This document shows, one piece after another, positions 8,494 to 16,430 of a stretch of 20,924 nt of DNA. The DNA lies in the NCBI GenBank assembly GCA_016946835.1, contig JACVTC010000521.1, positions 1-20,924 of the forward strand, in the 5' to 3' direction. Origin of the DNA: Neocallimastix lanati (nom. inval.). Lineage: Eukaryota > Neocallimastigomycota > Neocallimastigomycetes > Neocallimastigales > Neocallimastigaceae. The translations under genes were made by a program, and so were the position numbers. The notes under the pieces were generated by a model, which had not been told where the DNA came from, searched no databases, and saw only the letters and a list, made by a program, of their open reading frames with translations. Position 1 is the first letter of the stretch. Each line of letters starts with the position of its first letter.

Positions 8494-8662
8494 TGGACTC
8501 AGAAAACTCTCTGACAATCCAATTCTTTATTCCAATAATAATTCAGACTCAGAATCTCTCTCTGAAAATCTGATAAATTAATTCAGACTCGAAAACACCC
8601 TTCGACAATCTGAAACAAAAAAAATTAAAATTCAGACTCAAAAACGCAATTTGAAAATCTGA
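8494..8662 (-). repeat. Four tandem covarying hairpins in the gag leader (array 1)
   Basis: Four two-tier hairpins at 8494-8521, 8543-8573, 8583-8613 and 8632-8662, upstream of the minus-strand gag. Each has an outer stem, a fixed asymmetric internal loop (C on one side, AAA or CAA on the other), a 5-bp inner stem and a 6-7-nt loop. Outer stems are TGGA/TCCA in unit 1 and TCAGA/TCTGA in the other three. Inner stems are TCAGA/TCTGA twice, TCGAA/TTCGA and TCAAA/TTTGA. Both partners change together, so every pair stays intact. Strand is given as that of the gag transcript. Confidence 0.85.
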
Positions 8663-9560
8663 AGCTTTTTATTATGAATTTTAATATTTATTATATTCTC
8701 TTAAGACACAGAATATGTATATCTTAATTTTTTTAATTTATTTGTAGTAAAAACTTCTTTATTTAATTTTATTTAATATATTTATTTCTTTTATTAAAAT
8801 AATTAATATAACATAAAACAAATTGTATAAATACTTAAATAATAATAATAATATATATTTATTTTTATTTTTTTTTTTTTTTGTATATATTTATTTTTCT
8901 ATTAATTCTTTGCCTTAATATTTAATGAAATATTAAATAAAAAGTTAAAATACAAGCCAAACTATATAGTGTTGAACCATCAAATATATAACTGTTAACC
9001 CTTCTTACAATAAGTCCTCTTAACTCTTTATTGATAAGTTGATAATGTCGATTGTTAATTACTAAGAGACTTAATAAAAAGAAGGTAGCAATATTAAATA
9101 CTTTTTAATTTGGTTAACTTATTGTTAGTAATAAAGAAGATAATAACGTATCCTTCCCAGTATCAACAAGATCAAAACAATAAAGTATTATGTGTGTGTG
9201 CTCAACTATCCGGCGTAGAGAGTTGTAAGACAGCTTATTTATATTTTTCTATTTAATTAAAATTTAATTAATTATATAACGAATGATAGAAAATTTAACA
9301 CACACAAAAAAAATTTCAATTATAAAAATTTCAATAAAAAAAATTTCAATTATAAAAGTTTCAATTATAAAAAAAAATTTAATATACTTATTTGAAAATT
9401 AATAATAATAATCCAATTATATATATCCTATATATATATTTTTTACATGTATATATAAAAAAAAATAAGATAAACTTTTAAACATAAAAAAAAATTACAA
9501 TTTATTATTTAGAATTATTAATTATAGAAAAAAAAAATTTTTATTTATATAATTTATTCT
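8663..9560. other. AT-rich flank; possible gag-element leader and LTR
   Basis: No gene. A candidate LTR is listed separately at 8993-9168. A short (TG)n run and a GC-richer patch (CTCAACTATCCGGCGTAGAG) lie near 9190-9220. The last ~300 nt are low-complexity A/T up to the copia insertion point at 9561. Confidence 0.5.
8993..9168 (-). repeat. Candidate 5' LTR of the gag element (weak)
   Basis: On the minus strand this 176-bp stretch begins TGTTGA and ends TTAACA, a near-inverted TG...CA pair. It lies about 330 nt ahead of the hairpin array, matching the spacing in the other two retroelements. No second copy exists in the window and no tRNA match was recognised next to it. In sequence this AT-rich such ends can occur by chance. 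Confidence 0.22.
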
Positions 9561-9565
9561 TATTT
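9561..9565. other. Target-site duplication, left copy (TATTT)
   Basis: TATTT immediately left of the 3' LTR, identical to 15929-15933 right of the 5' LTR. Five base pairs is the usual duplication size for copia elements. AT-rich context lowers the weight of a 5-bp match, but it falls exactly at both LTR edges. Confidence 0.75.
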
Positions 9566-9804
9566 TATTAAACACCAAAAACAAATATTGAGAAAATTAG
9601 ATATATTTTTAGAGTAGTATTTTATATATAATACTTAATATTTAATTTTATTTATCTTTATTTTTTACGATTACAAAAGTGTATATTTTTAACAAGGTTA
9701 CATTTTATTTCTTTTATAATTTTGTTTAAATATAATAATATTCTGATTGGGTAAATTATATTAAGATCATTATTAAGTATTTATTTTTTTTTTATATTCT
9801 AACA
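9566..9804 (-). repeat. 3' LTR of the copia element
   Basis: 239 bp; on the minus strand starts TGTTAGAATA and ends GTTTAATA. Nearly identical to 15691-15928: a G/A substitution near 9724, an extra AAT near 9735, and one-base differences in two T-runs. Preceded by a purine tract. Confidence 0.93.
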
Positions 9805-9816
9805 TTCCTCCTAAAA
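9805..9816 (-). other. Polypurine tract (plus-strand primer)
   Basis: On the minus strand TTTTAGGAGGAA ends exactly one base before the TGTTAG of the 3' LTR. A short purine run at this position primes second-strand cDNA synthesis in LTR elements. Its exact abutment confirms the LTR edge. Confidence 0.85.
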
Positions 9817-9857
9817 TATGACTTTCCTAAAATGTCATATTTTTTATTTATATTATT

Positions 9858-12800
9858 TCAAATAAAATATAAATCATCAATTTTTGTTAATAAGGAATTT
9901 CTAAATTTATCCATTAATGACCCATTTAAATACTTCGTAAACCCATCAACGAGATTGTTTTCAGATTTTATATATTTAAGATAGATTTTATTTTCTTTGA
10001 CTATTTCTCTTATGTAATGAACTCTAATGTCTACATGTTTAGTTTTTGGGTTGATAGTTTGATTTTTAGCATTATAAATAGCTGCTTTATTGTCAACATT
10101 TACTTCAATATTTTTAATATTTAAGTTCAATTCTTCGAATAAATTTAAGTACCATATACATTGTTTACCGCATTCACTAAGACTGTAGTATTCGGACTCG
10201 GCTGTTGAAGTCGATATGGATTTTTGTAACTTTGAACACCAGCTTGTTGGTGCACCACCAAATGTTATTAAGAATCCTGTTGTTGAACGTCTAGTTTCCA
10301 AGTCATCTCCGTAATACGAATCGACATATGCTTTAACATTCGGATTATTTGTGAAATTTATTCCAAATTTTTTAGTTCCTTTTAAATATCTTAATATTCT
10401 CATTACGTTATTCCAGTCTTCCATATTTGGTTCCTTTGCTCTTCTAGCTGCTTTTGATACTGAGAAGATAATGTCGGGTCTTGTACATATACCGAGATAT
10501 AATAAATTTCCTATTATGCTTCTATATTTTGTTTCATCTACTTTTACCTTCCTAAGATCTTCATTTTCAATTGGAGTCATAATTCTAAGAGGTGTACAAT
10601 TTTTCATATTAAACTTAGAAAGTAATTCATCTATATATCTGTGTTGATGTAAAAAGTAATCATTTTTATGTTTTATAAATTTTATTCCAATAATATAATC
10701 AACATTACCTATATCTTTCATTTTGAACTTTTTCTCAATTAATAATTTTACACTTTCTATTGTTTTCTTTGATCCTGATATTAAAATATCATCCACATAT
10801 ATAGCTAACATACTTAAAAGTTTTCTTTTGTTAAATTTAACGTACAGACAAGGTTCACTTATAAGTCTTTTATATCCAATTTTTATTAGATAGCCATTTA
10901 ATTTATCATTCCACTTGGCACCACTTTGTTTCAGTCCATATATTGCCTTCTTCAATTTCCAAAATTTCTTATTGTAATCTTCATGTCTTTTGGGTGGTTT
11001 CATATACAAATCTTCATTTAATTCAGCATTTAAATAGACGGCAGTTATATCTATTTGGTTTATTTCAAAATTGTTCTGAGTGGCAATCGCTGTAAAGATT
11101 CTTATTGAATCCTGTTTTAAGGTAGGTGCAAAGGTTTCTTTATAATCTATGCCGTATTCTTGAGTAAATCCCTTTGCTACTAATCTTGATTTTCTTTTGA
11201 TTATTTCACCATTTGAGTTTCGTTTGAATTTGAAAATCCATCTTGATGATATTAAGTTTGCGTTCTTAGGTATTTTATCAATTGTTTCATATACTTTTAG
11301 ATTTCTCATATTGTTGAGTTCATTATCGACTGATTTTAACCATTCATTTTTATCATTTAAATTAAAGATATCATCATAATTATTTGGTTCGCGTAATTCT
11401 TTTAATAATTTTTGTTTTTTGTTATTTGAATTTAATATTAAGTTTTCATTTCTATTTCTTTTTCCTAAATGTATAGAAGATTCTATGTTAAATAATTTGT
11501 TATTCGTTAAGTTATTAATGATTCGTTGTTCATTGTTGTTGTCGTTATTATTGTTTGAGTTATATTTGTCTGTATTTAAATTATTATGATTGTTTTTATT
11601 ACTGACAGTGATCATATTGTCGTTTTGATTAATATTTTTATTTATTTTGTTATTATTGCTGTTGATAGTGTTGATGTTGCTGTTTGTGTTATTGTTATTA
11701 TTATTGTTGTTGTTGTTAATATTATTATTATTGTTGTTGTTGTTAATATTATTATTATTGTTGTTGTTGTTAATGTTATTATCTTGAGATTCTATATTAT
11801 TATTATAATCTTTGTTTTGATTATTATTAATATTTTTGATGTTGTTGTTATTGTTGTTTCTTCTTTTGTTATATGTTCTTTTATTTTTTATTTGAATGTT
11901 TTTACTTGGTATATTATTTTCATTTATTTGAGTATTATTGTCTAATATTTGAATATTATTTGACTTATTGTAATTATATTGATAATCCGGATTATTATTG
12001 TTAGTATTATTGAAGTCTTTGCCGTGATTTATATCATATGTGTTATCATAAAAATAGGTATTATCATTCCTCTTTATTATATTATTGAGAATAAAATTTG
12101 AGATGTCATTATCGCAATGAGATAAATGTGAATTTCCTGGTGTAAATTCAAAGAATTCAACATTTCGTGAAATTATAATTTTATTATTTGTTATATCAAG
12201 AATTTTGTATGCTGTGGGATTATCAACATACCCTAAGAATATGCCAGGAGATGAATTATTTTGAAATTTGGTACGGAATAGTTTTGGAACGTAATAAAAA
12301 ACTTTACATCCGAAGACACGTAGGTTTGAATAATCAACTTTGTTATTGGTTAGAAGTTCATATGGGATTTTATTACAAATCCCTTTATGAGGGATTCGAT
12401 TATGAATGTAGTTGGAAGTAGAGACGGCGTCTTCCCAAAATTGTAAGCTAAGTTTTGCGTCATTTAACATTGACTTTGCAGAATTGATTATAGTGCCGTT
12501 GAATCGCTCAATCCTACCATTTTGTTGTGGGTGGTAGGGAACAGTAAATTGATGTTGTATTCCAAAGTCAATGCAGAATTGTTTGAAATTTTTGTTGTTA
12601 AATTCGGTGCCATTATCTGTACGGATATATTGAATTCTTTTGTTAAATTGATTTTTTATTTTATTAAACCAATTATGGAAGTGATAGAAAGTTTCTGATT
12701 TACTCTTCATAAATAGAGTCCACCAAAATCTTGAATGGTCATCCAAAATGGTTAAGATATATTTATTGTTATAGATAGAGTTTTGTATTGGACCTATAAG

Positions 12801-13550
12801 ATCCATGTGTATGAGTTGAAATATATTTTTGGCTCTATTATGTGATAATTTGAAGGGCTTATTTTTAAGTTTTGAATAACTACAAATAGGGCACTTTGAG
12901 TTTATGTTGATTTTTAAAATTTTATTTTTGATACTATTGATATTAAAATGGGCAAAACGACGATGACATAAATTTAGTTTATCAATTGATTTTAAATGTG
13001 TATAATTGATTTCAACCAAATTATTATTATGTTGGTTGTTTTGAAAATTTAATGGTTGAGTTGAAATCCAAAATTTAAATGTATTGGATTGGTTTGATTT
13101 AATTGATAATATTCTTTGATTGTGTTCGTCATAAATTAGTGCATATGATTTATTATTAGTATTATTGAAAATTATTTTGTATCCTTGTTGTGTAAGATTT
13201 CCAATTGATAATAAATTTTTATTTATTTTTGGTGAGTAATAAACATTCTTAATGATTATTTTGTAATTACTAATGTATCCTATGAGATCTCCTTTAAATT
13301 GTGTTGATATAACTTGATTATTAGCTAAATAAACTTTGTCATTGCACTTTTGAATATTATGTAATTTATTTAAATGACCAGTAATATTTATTGATGCACC
13401 GGAGTCCAATATCCAACACATCATTTCTTTTTGTTTATTTTCTTCGTTTTGTTTATTTATTTCGGCAAAATTAATATCAAGATTTTCTTGAGAATTGTAA
13501 TCCTTGGTAAAAGCATCGGCATAGCTTGTGTCGTACCTTTCTTTTTCCAT
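9858..13550 (-). CDS. pol: Copia Pol polyprotein: protease, integrase, reverse transcriptase, RNase H
   Basis: 1,230 residues. The aspartic protease has the DSGAS motif (D49). Integrase has an HHCC zinc site (H196, H201, C220, C223) and a DD35E triad at D250 (HMDLIGP), D312 (RTDNGTEF) and E348 (NGRIERF). A low-complexity linker at ~510-685 is largely Asn, including three runs of 8-10 Asn separated by Ile near 590-620. Reverse transcriptase runs from ~735 (NEWLKSVDNELNNM, RWIFKFKR, LVAKGFTQ) with D834 and YVDD at 918-921. RNase H shows D1077, E1118 (STAESEY) and D1153. The order protease-IN-RT-RH is that of copia. No internal stop or frameshift. It is in the same frame as gag, seven codons beyond gag's UAA, so it is probably made as Gag-Pol by stop readthrough, or from the AUG at 13550. 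Confidence 0.95.
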   Translation of the reverse strand: MEKERYDTSYADAFTKDYNSQENLDINFAEINKQNEENKQKEMMCWILDSGASINITGHLNKLHNIQKCNDKVYLANNQVISTQFKGDLIGYISNYKIIIKNVYYSPKINKNLLSIGNLTQQGYKIIFNNTNNKSYALIYDEHNQRILSIKSNQSNTFKFWISTQPLNFQNNQHNNNLVEINYTHLKSIDKLNLCHRRFAHFNINSIKNKILKININSKCPICSYSKLKNKPFKLSHNRAKNIFQLIHMDLIGPIQNSIYNNKYILTILDDHSRFWWTLFMKSKSETFYHFHNWFNKIKNQFNKRIQYIRTDNGTEFNNKNFKQFCIDFGIQHQFTVPYHPQQNGRIERFNGTIINSAKSMLNDAKLSLQFWEDAVSTSNYIHNRIPHKGICNKIPYELLTNNKVDYSNLRVFGCKVFYYVPKLFRTKFQNNSSPGIFLGYVDNPTAYKILDITNNKIIISRNVEFFEFTPGNSHLSHCDNDISNFILNNIIKRNDNTYFYDNTYDINHGKDFNNTNNNNPDYQYNYNKSNNIQILDNNTQINENNIPSKNIQIKNKRTYNKRRNNNNNNIKNINNNQNKDYNNNIESQDNNINNNNNNNNINNNNNNNNINNNNNNNNNNTNSNINTINSNNNKINKNINQNDNMITVSNKNNHNNLNTDKYNSNNNNDNNNEQRIINNLTNNKLFNIESSIHLGKRNRNENLILNSNNKKQKLLKELREPNNYDDIFNLNDKNEWLKSVDNELNNMRNLKVYETIDKIPKNANLISSRWIFKFKRNSNGEIIKRKSRLVAKGFTQEYGIDYKETFAPTLKQDSIRIFTAIATQNNFEINQIDITAVYLNAELNEDLYMKPPKRHEDYNKKFWKLKKAIYGLKQSGAKWNDKLNGYLIKIGYKRLISEPCLYVKFNKRKLLSMLAIYVDDILISGSKKTIESVKLLIEKKFKMKDIGNVDYIIGIKFIKHKNDYFLHQHRYIDELLSKFNMKNCTPLRIMTPIENEDLRKVKVDETKYRSIIGNLLYLGICTRPDIIFSVSKAARRAKEPNMEDWNNVMRILRYLKGTKKFGINFTNNPNVKAYVDSYYGDDLETRRSTTGFLITFGGAPTSWCSKLQKSISTSTAESEYYSLSECGKQCIWYLNLFEELNLNIKNIEVNVDNKAAIYNAKNQTINPKTKHVDIRVHYIREIVKENKIYLKYIKSENNLVDGFTKYLNGSLMDKFRNSLLTKIDDLYFI
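11690..11790 (-). repeat. Asn-codon repeat tract within pol
   Basis: AAC/AAT codon runs; on the plus strand ATTATTATTGTTGTTGTTGTTAAT-type units of 27 bp occur three times. They encode blocks of 8-10 Asn separated by Ile in the linker between integrase and RT. Likely unstable in copy number. Confidence 0.8.
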
Positions 13551-13571
13551 GAAATTTGCATAATTTCTACG

Positions 13572-13574
13572 TTA
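13572..13574 (-). other. Single in-frame UAA separating gag and pol
   Basis: Gag starts at 14561 and pol at 13550, exactly 337 codons apart, so the two share a frame. Only this UAA interrupts it; the next seven codons (RRNYANF) are open and lead into pol's first Met. The stop is followed by C (UAA CGU). Copia elements commonly use one continuous gag-pol frame. The codon is either a readthrough site or a nonsense mutation. Confidence 0.85.
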
Positions 13575-14561
13575 ATTATATTTTCTTTTAAAATTATTTC
13601 TTCTCCGTTTGAAAATTTTTCTTCTTTTGTTATTATTTTTATCATCTTTTCTATTTTTACAGTCAAAAAAGAAATGGCACCATTTACCACAGTAATTACA
13701 TCTACCATTTTTGGTCTTTTTAGTAGATGTTTTTATTTTAGTAAGTTTTTTCTTGTTTGTATTAATGTTAGTATTATTTTCTATTGAAAATATATTTTTA
13801 TTATTTTGATTATTTGTTAAGGATTCTTTTAGGTTTGATGAGATTATTTCAGGCAATACATCCTTAACATATTCACTACATTTATTCCAATCATTTTTAA
13901 ATTGGAACACATTAATCCAACGGAGTTCTTCTGGGAGGCTTCTGTTAAGGATGCCCACTTTAACACTTGATTCAATGTCATTATCTATTTTCTCGAGTTC
14001 ATCAAGAGTGTTCTGTAGTTCAGCAATAAATATATTAATGTCTATTTCTGGGTTATACTTCAAATTATCGAGTTTGGTTTTAAGTTCTAATTTACGCGTG
14101 TTAATGTTTTTGGTAAAGGATCTTTTTAGAATCTTCCACAATTCAAAGGCGGTTTTATTTGATCCTTGCACAATGTCTTGAGTTTTTTCTCCAATACTGT
14201 TTAGGACGATCCATTTTGTTGTGATATCGTTATTGATATCAACTACATTGGTGTTTTTGTCATACACCAATGTGTCATCAAATTCATCTTCGATATACTC
14301 AGATAGGTCATCTTGTATATCTCTTTTCCTTAATTTCTTAACCTTTTCTTTGGTGATATAGCCAATTAGGTTGTTAATTGATAATAGATGAAGGATTTTG
14401 GTTCTCCATCTATTATAGTTTTCAGTATTTAATTCAACTACCCTGTTAAAATTTTCAGAGTAGTTAAATTTAATTGTTGGCCTGATATCAATGGGTTCTT
14501 CAATAGTAATTACTTCATTTCTATTGTTTCTTCTTGTGTTAGCCATTGTGGAGAGTTTCAA
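13572..14561 (-). CDS. gag: Copia Gag (capsid/nucleocapsid)
   Basis: A 329-aa structural protein that would assemble the particle and bind element RNA. Residues ~35-240 resemble a copia-type Gag: LNTENYNRWRTKILHLL near the start, a TAFELWKILKRSF motif near 137-149, then the helical region LDNLKYNPEIDINIFIAELQNTLDELEKI. A CCHC zinc knuckle lies near the C-terminus: C288, C291, H296, C301. The usual Gly before the His is replaced by Cys (GKWCH). The tail is strongly basic (KRRKIFKRRRNNFKRKYN) and the basic character continues in frame past the UAA stop into pol. Met6 (MANTRR) is an alternative start. The leader upstream is unusually long, about 1.1 kb. Confidence 0.9.
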   Translation of the reverse strand: MKLSTMANTRRNNRNEVITIEEPIDIRPTIKFNYSENFNRVVELNTENYNRWRTKILHLLSINNLIGYITKEKVKKLRKRDIQDDLSEYIEDEFDDTLVYDKNTNVVDINNDITTKWIVLNSIGEKTQDIVQGSNKTAFELWKILKRSFTKNINTRKLELKTKLDNLKYNPEIDINIFIAELQNTLDELEKIDNDIESSVKVGILNRSLPEELRWINVFQFKNDWNKCSEYVKDVLPEIISSNLKESLTNNQNNKNIFSIENNTNINTNKKKLTKIKTSTKKTKNGRCNYCGKWCHFFFDCKNRKDDKNNNKRRKIFKRRRNNFKRKYN

Positions 14562-15656
14562 ATTAATTTATTTTTTTTTTTTTTAATAATTTATTAATAT
14601 TTTATATTATGTGAATATTTTTTAAAGAATAATTGATGAGAGATATGTTGTATATCTGGATTGTTTATTTATACATATTCAATATATTGATTAAAATCTT
14701 ATTCTATTTTCATTAAATAAATGTAAATTGAAATATATATTGTTTAATATTTCTATGATGATTTATAATAAACTTTAATAATATATATTTTTTGATAATT
14801 GGTTAAGTTATATTTATTACTTAATAAAAAAGGGTTATAAAATAATATATTTCTGAATTATGATTGGTTACTATTTTTATCTTATTTTTAAAGTAATATT
14901 TTCATTATGCCATTTGAAATTAATTTAATTAAACATTTATATTATTGGTTTTTTATGTTTGAAAAAGGTATTTATACTTGATTTACATTTATTAATATTG
15001 GAATTAAAAATATATATATATTTTTTTATTTTTATTGTTAATAATTGACCATATGATTTTCAGTTCAAATTAATTATTTGACTGACTATGTCATTTTTCA
15101 GTTCATATTATAATTTGACTGACTATACTATTTTTACAGTTCAAATTAATTATTTGACTAACCATATGATTTTCAGTTCAAATTATAATTGACTGACTAT
15201 TTTATTACTTTATTTTTATTACTATTTTTTATTTTATTTCAATATAAAATTTTATTGATTATACTAATTTTCAGTTCAAATTATAATTGACTGACTATAT
15301 TATTTTTTTTTCAGTTCGAATTATAATTTGACTGACTATAATATATATGTATATTTTTATATACAATGAATGAATAATGATATTATTAAATTATATTAAT
15401 TCTTCATTAATTTATTTTTTTTTTTTTAAAATATTTTTGATAATATATTTTGATTCAATTATTATGAAAATAACAAAATTAATTATATAGATTCATAATT
15501 AATTAAATTATTTCTTTGATAATTCAAAATTAGATGTTATTATTGATAAATATAAAAATGATTTTTAATATTAAAAATAAGAAAGTGTTAGTTCAATTTA
15601 TTTATAAGATGAATATATTTATATATATTAATTAGGTAAATTATAACTTAACTTAT
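14562..15656 (-). other. Long copia leader (5' untranslated region)
   Basis: About 1.1 kb of very AT-rich, non-coding sequence between the primer-binding site and gag. It holds the hairpin array at 15061-15334. No open frame with protein-like composition. Its many AUGs would hinder scanning to the gag start. Confidence 0.7.
15061..15334 (-). repeat. Leader hairpin array, six units (array 2)
   Basis: Six inverted repeats at 15061-15084, 15099-15121, 15137-15160, 15174-15195, 15272-15293 and 15312-15334. On the plus strand each reads CAGT, an unpaired T, CAAAT, a 4-5-nt loop, ATTTG, ACTG, and most are followed by ACTAT. The single-base bulge is conserved in all six. Some units have a mismatch or G-T pair (CATAT, CGAAT). 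The segments AACCATATGATTTTCAG before units 1 and 4 are nearly the same, indicating a larger duplication. Neighbouring arms (ATTTGACTG with the next CAGTTCAAAT) can also pair. Confidence 0.8.
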
Positions 15657-15690
15657 GGTTAAGCTCAGTTGTAGACTGAGACTCTTAATC
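15657..15690 (-). other. Copia primer-binding site, tRNA-Lys(CUU) half-molecule type
   Basis: Directly after the 5' LTR. The plus strand here reads like the 5' half of tRNA-Lys(CUU): GGTTAAGCTCAGTTG (D-arm side) then GACTCTTAATC (anticodon arm). The 18 nt next to the LTR are identical to those at 4805-4822. The complement of an anticodon arm, not of a 3' CCA end, indicates priming by a cleaved tRNA. Confidence 0.75.
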
Positions 15691-15928
15691 TATTAAACAC
15701 CAAAAACAAATATTGAGAAAATTAGATATATTTTTAGAGTAGTATTTTATATATAATACTTAATATTTAATTTTATTTATCTTTATTTTTTACGATTACA
15801 AAAGTGTATATTTTTAACAAGGTTACATTTTTATTTCTTTTATAATTTTATTTAAATATAATATTCTGATTGGGTAAATTATATTAAGATCATTATTAAG
15901 TATTTATTTTTTTTTTTATATTCTAACA
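15691..15928 (-). repeat. 5' LTR of the copia element
   Basis: 238 bp, minus strand TGTTAGAATA to GTTTAATA. Boundaries are set by similarity to 9566-9804, by the adjoining primer site on one side and by the TATTT duplication on the other. AATAAA-like signals occur in the distal half. Confidence 0.93.
15849..15874 (-). promoter_or_regulatory. Likely LTR promoter: CCAAT box and TATA-like element
   Basis: On the minus strand CCCAATCAG (15874-15866) is followed after five bases by TATATTTAAATA (15860-15849). This is the expected order and place for an LTR promoter driving the element. TATA-like runs are common here, so the CCAAT match carries most of the weight. Confidence 0.4.
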
Positions 15929-15933
15929 TATTT
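15929..15933. other. Target-site duplication, right copy (TATTT)
   Basis: Matches 9561-9565 and abuts the outer edge of the 5' LTR. Confidence 0.75.
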
Positions 15934-16261
15934 TAATAAAAAAAAAATTAAAAATTTGTACTACAAAAAAAAATTTTGCTGATTATTTTAATATTCATCA
16001 TTAATTAAAAAAATTTTTTTTTTTTTTTTTTTTTTTATTAAAAGTTTGTTCTACACTAAAGAAAAATTTAATTTATTATTTATTAAAAAAATTTATTAAT
16101 GAAATATTTATTATTTTAATAAAAGGAAAAATGTATATATATATATATATATATTTTTTTAATTTTATTGAAAAATAAAATAATAATAATAATAATAATA
16201 GGCGAACAAATTTATAAAAGCCTAAAATAAAATAAAAAAAAACAATATATTTTAACGTCAC
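15934..16261. other. AT-rich spacer with microsatellites
   Basis: Poly-T run at ~16013-16036, (TA)n near 16133-16154 and (AAT)n near 16180-16200. No gene. Confidence 0.7.
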
Positions 16262-16430
16262 TTCGCAAGAATGACTAGGGTTTTATCAGGGATCGAACCT
16301 GACCTACCTCTTATTTTCTGCGCGAGTGAACAAACTATCACCTGTTGAAGTGTGTAGTTGCCTTCAGTGTGAAGGTTTTCCAGTTCTAGGGCATATTTGC
16401 CTAATTGTCAAGGATTTGTTCCTTGAGATA
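16262..16430 (+). ncRNA. Second structured, GC-richer island: candidate non-coding RNA / tRNA-derived element
   Basis: Five hairpins follow one another: TCAGG/CCTGA with a 7-nt loop (16286-16302), GTGA/TCAC (16326-16341), CCTTCA/TGAAGG (16361-16375), GGGCA/TGCC(T) (16389-16402) and TCAAGGA/TCCTTGA (16408-16426). On the minus strand the first two form a T-arm with an exact B-box (GGTTCGATCCC) and a D-arm, in tRNA order and spacing. The expected acceptor strand cannot pair and the anticodon stem is broken, so it is a tRNA relic or tRNA-derived repeat at most. Strand is uncertain. Confidence 0.4.

Larger units (their letters stand above)
9566..15928 (-). mobile_element. Complete copia (Ty1/copia, Pseudoviridae-type) LTR retrotransposon, 6,363 bp
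   Basis: All parts are present in order on the minus strand: 5' LTR (15928-15691), tRNA-Lys-type primer site, ~1.1-kb leader with hairpins, gag, pol in the order protease-integrase-RT-RNase H (diagnostic for copia), purine tract and 3' LTR (9804-9566), flanked by TATTT duplications. The two LTRs differ by one substitution and three small indels in about 238 bp, so insertion was recent. Catalytic motifs are intact. The only defect, or special feature, is one in-frame UAA between gag and pol. The LTRs start with TG but end with TA, not CA. Confidence 0.93.

Noticed and set aside
8494-8662. Regularly repeated palindromes, resembling a CRISPR array
   Set aside because: The repeats differ in sequence, intervals are short and AT-rich with no unique equal-length spacers, and no cas gene is present; the setting is a eukaryotic retroelement leader.
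11586-11945. 119-codon plus-strand frame rich in Val/Ile
   Set aside because: Antisense shadow of the Asn-codon tract in pol.
16280-16345. A functional tRNA gene on the minus strand
   Set aside because: T-arm and D-arm are good, but the acceptor strands do not pair and no 5-bp anticodon stem with T33 can be formed.
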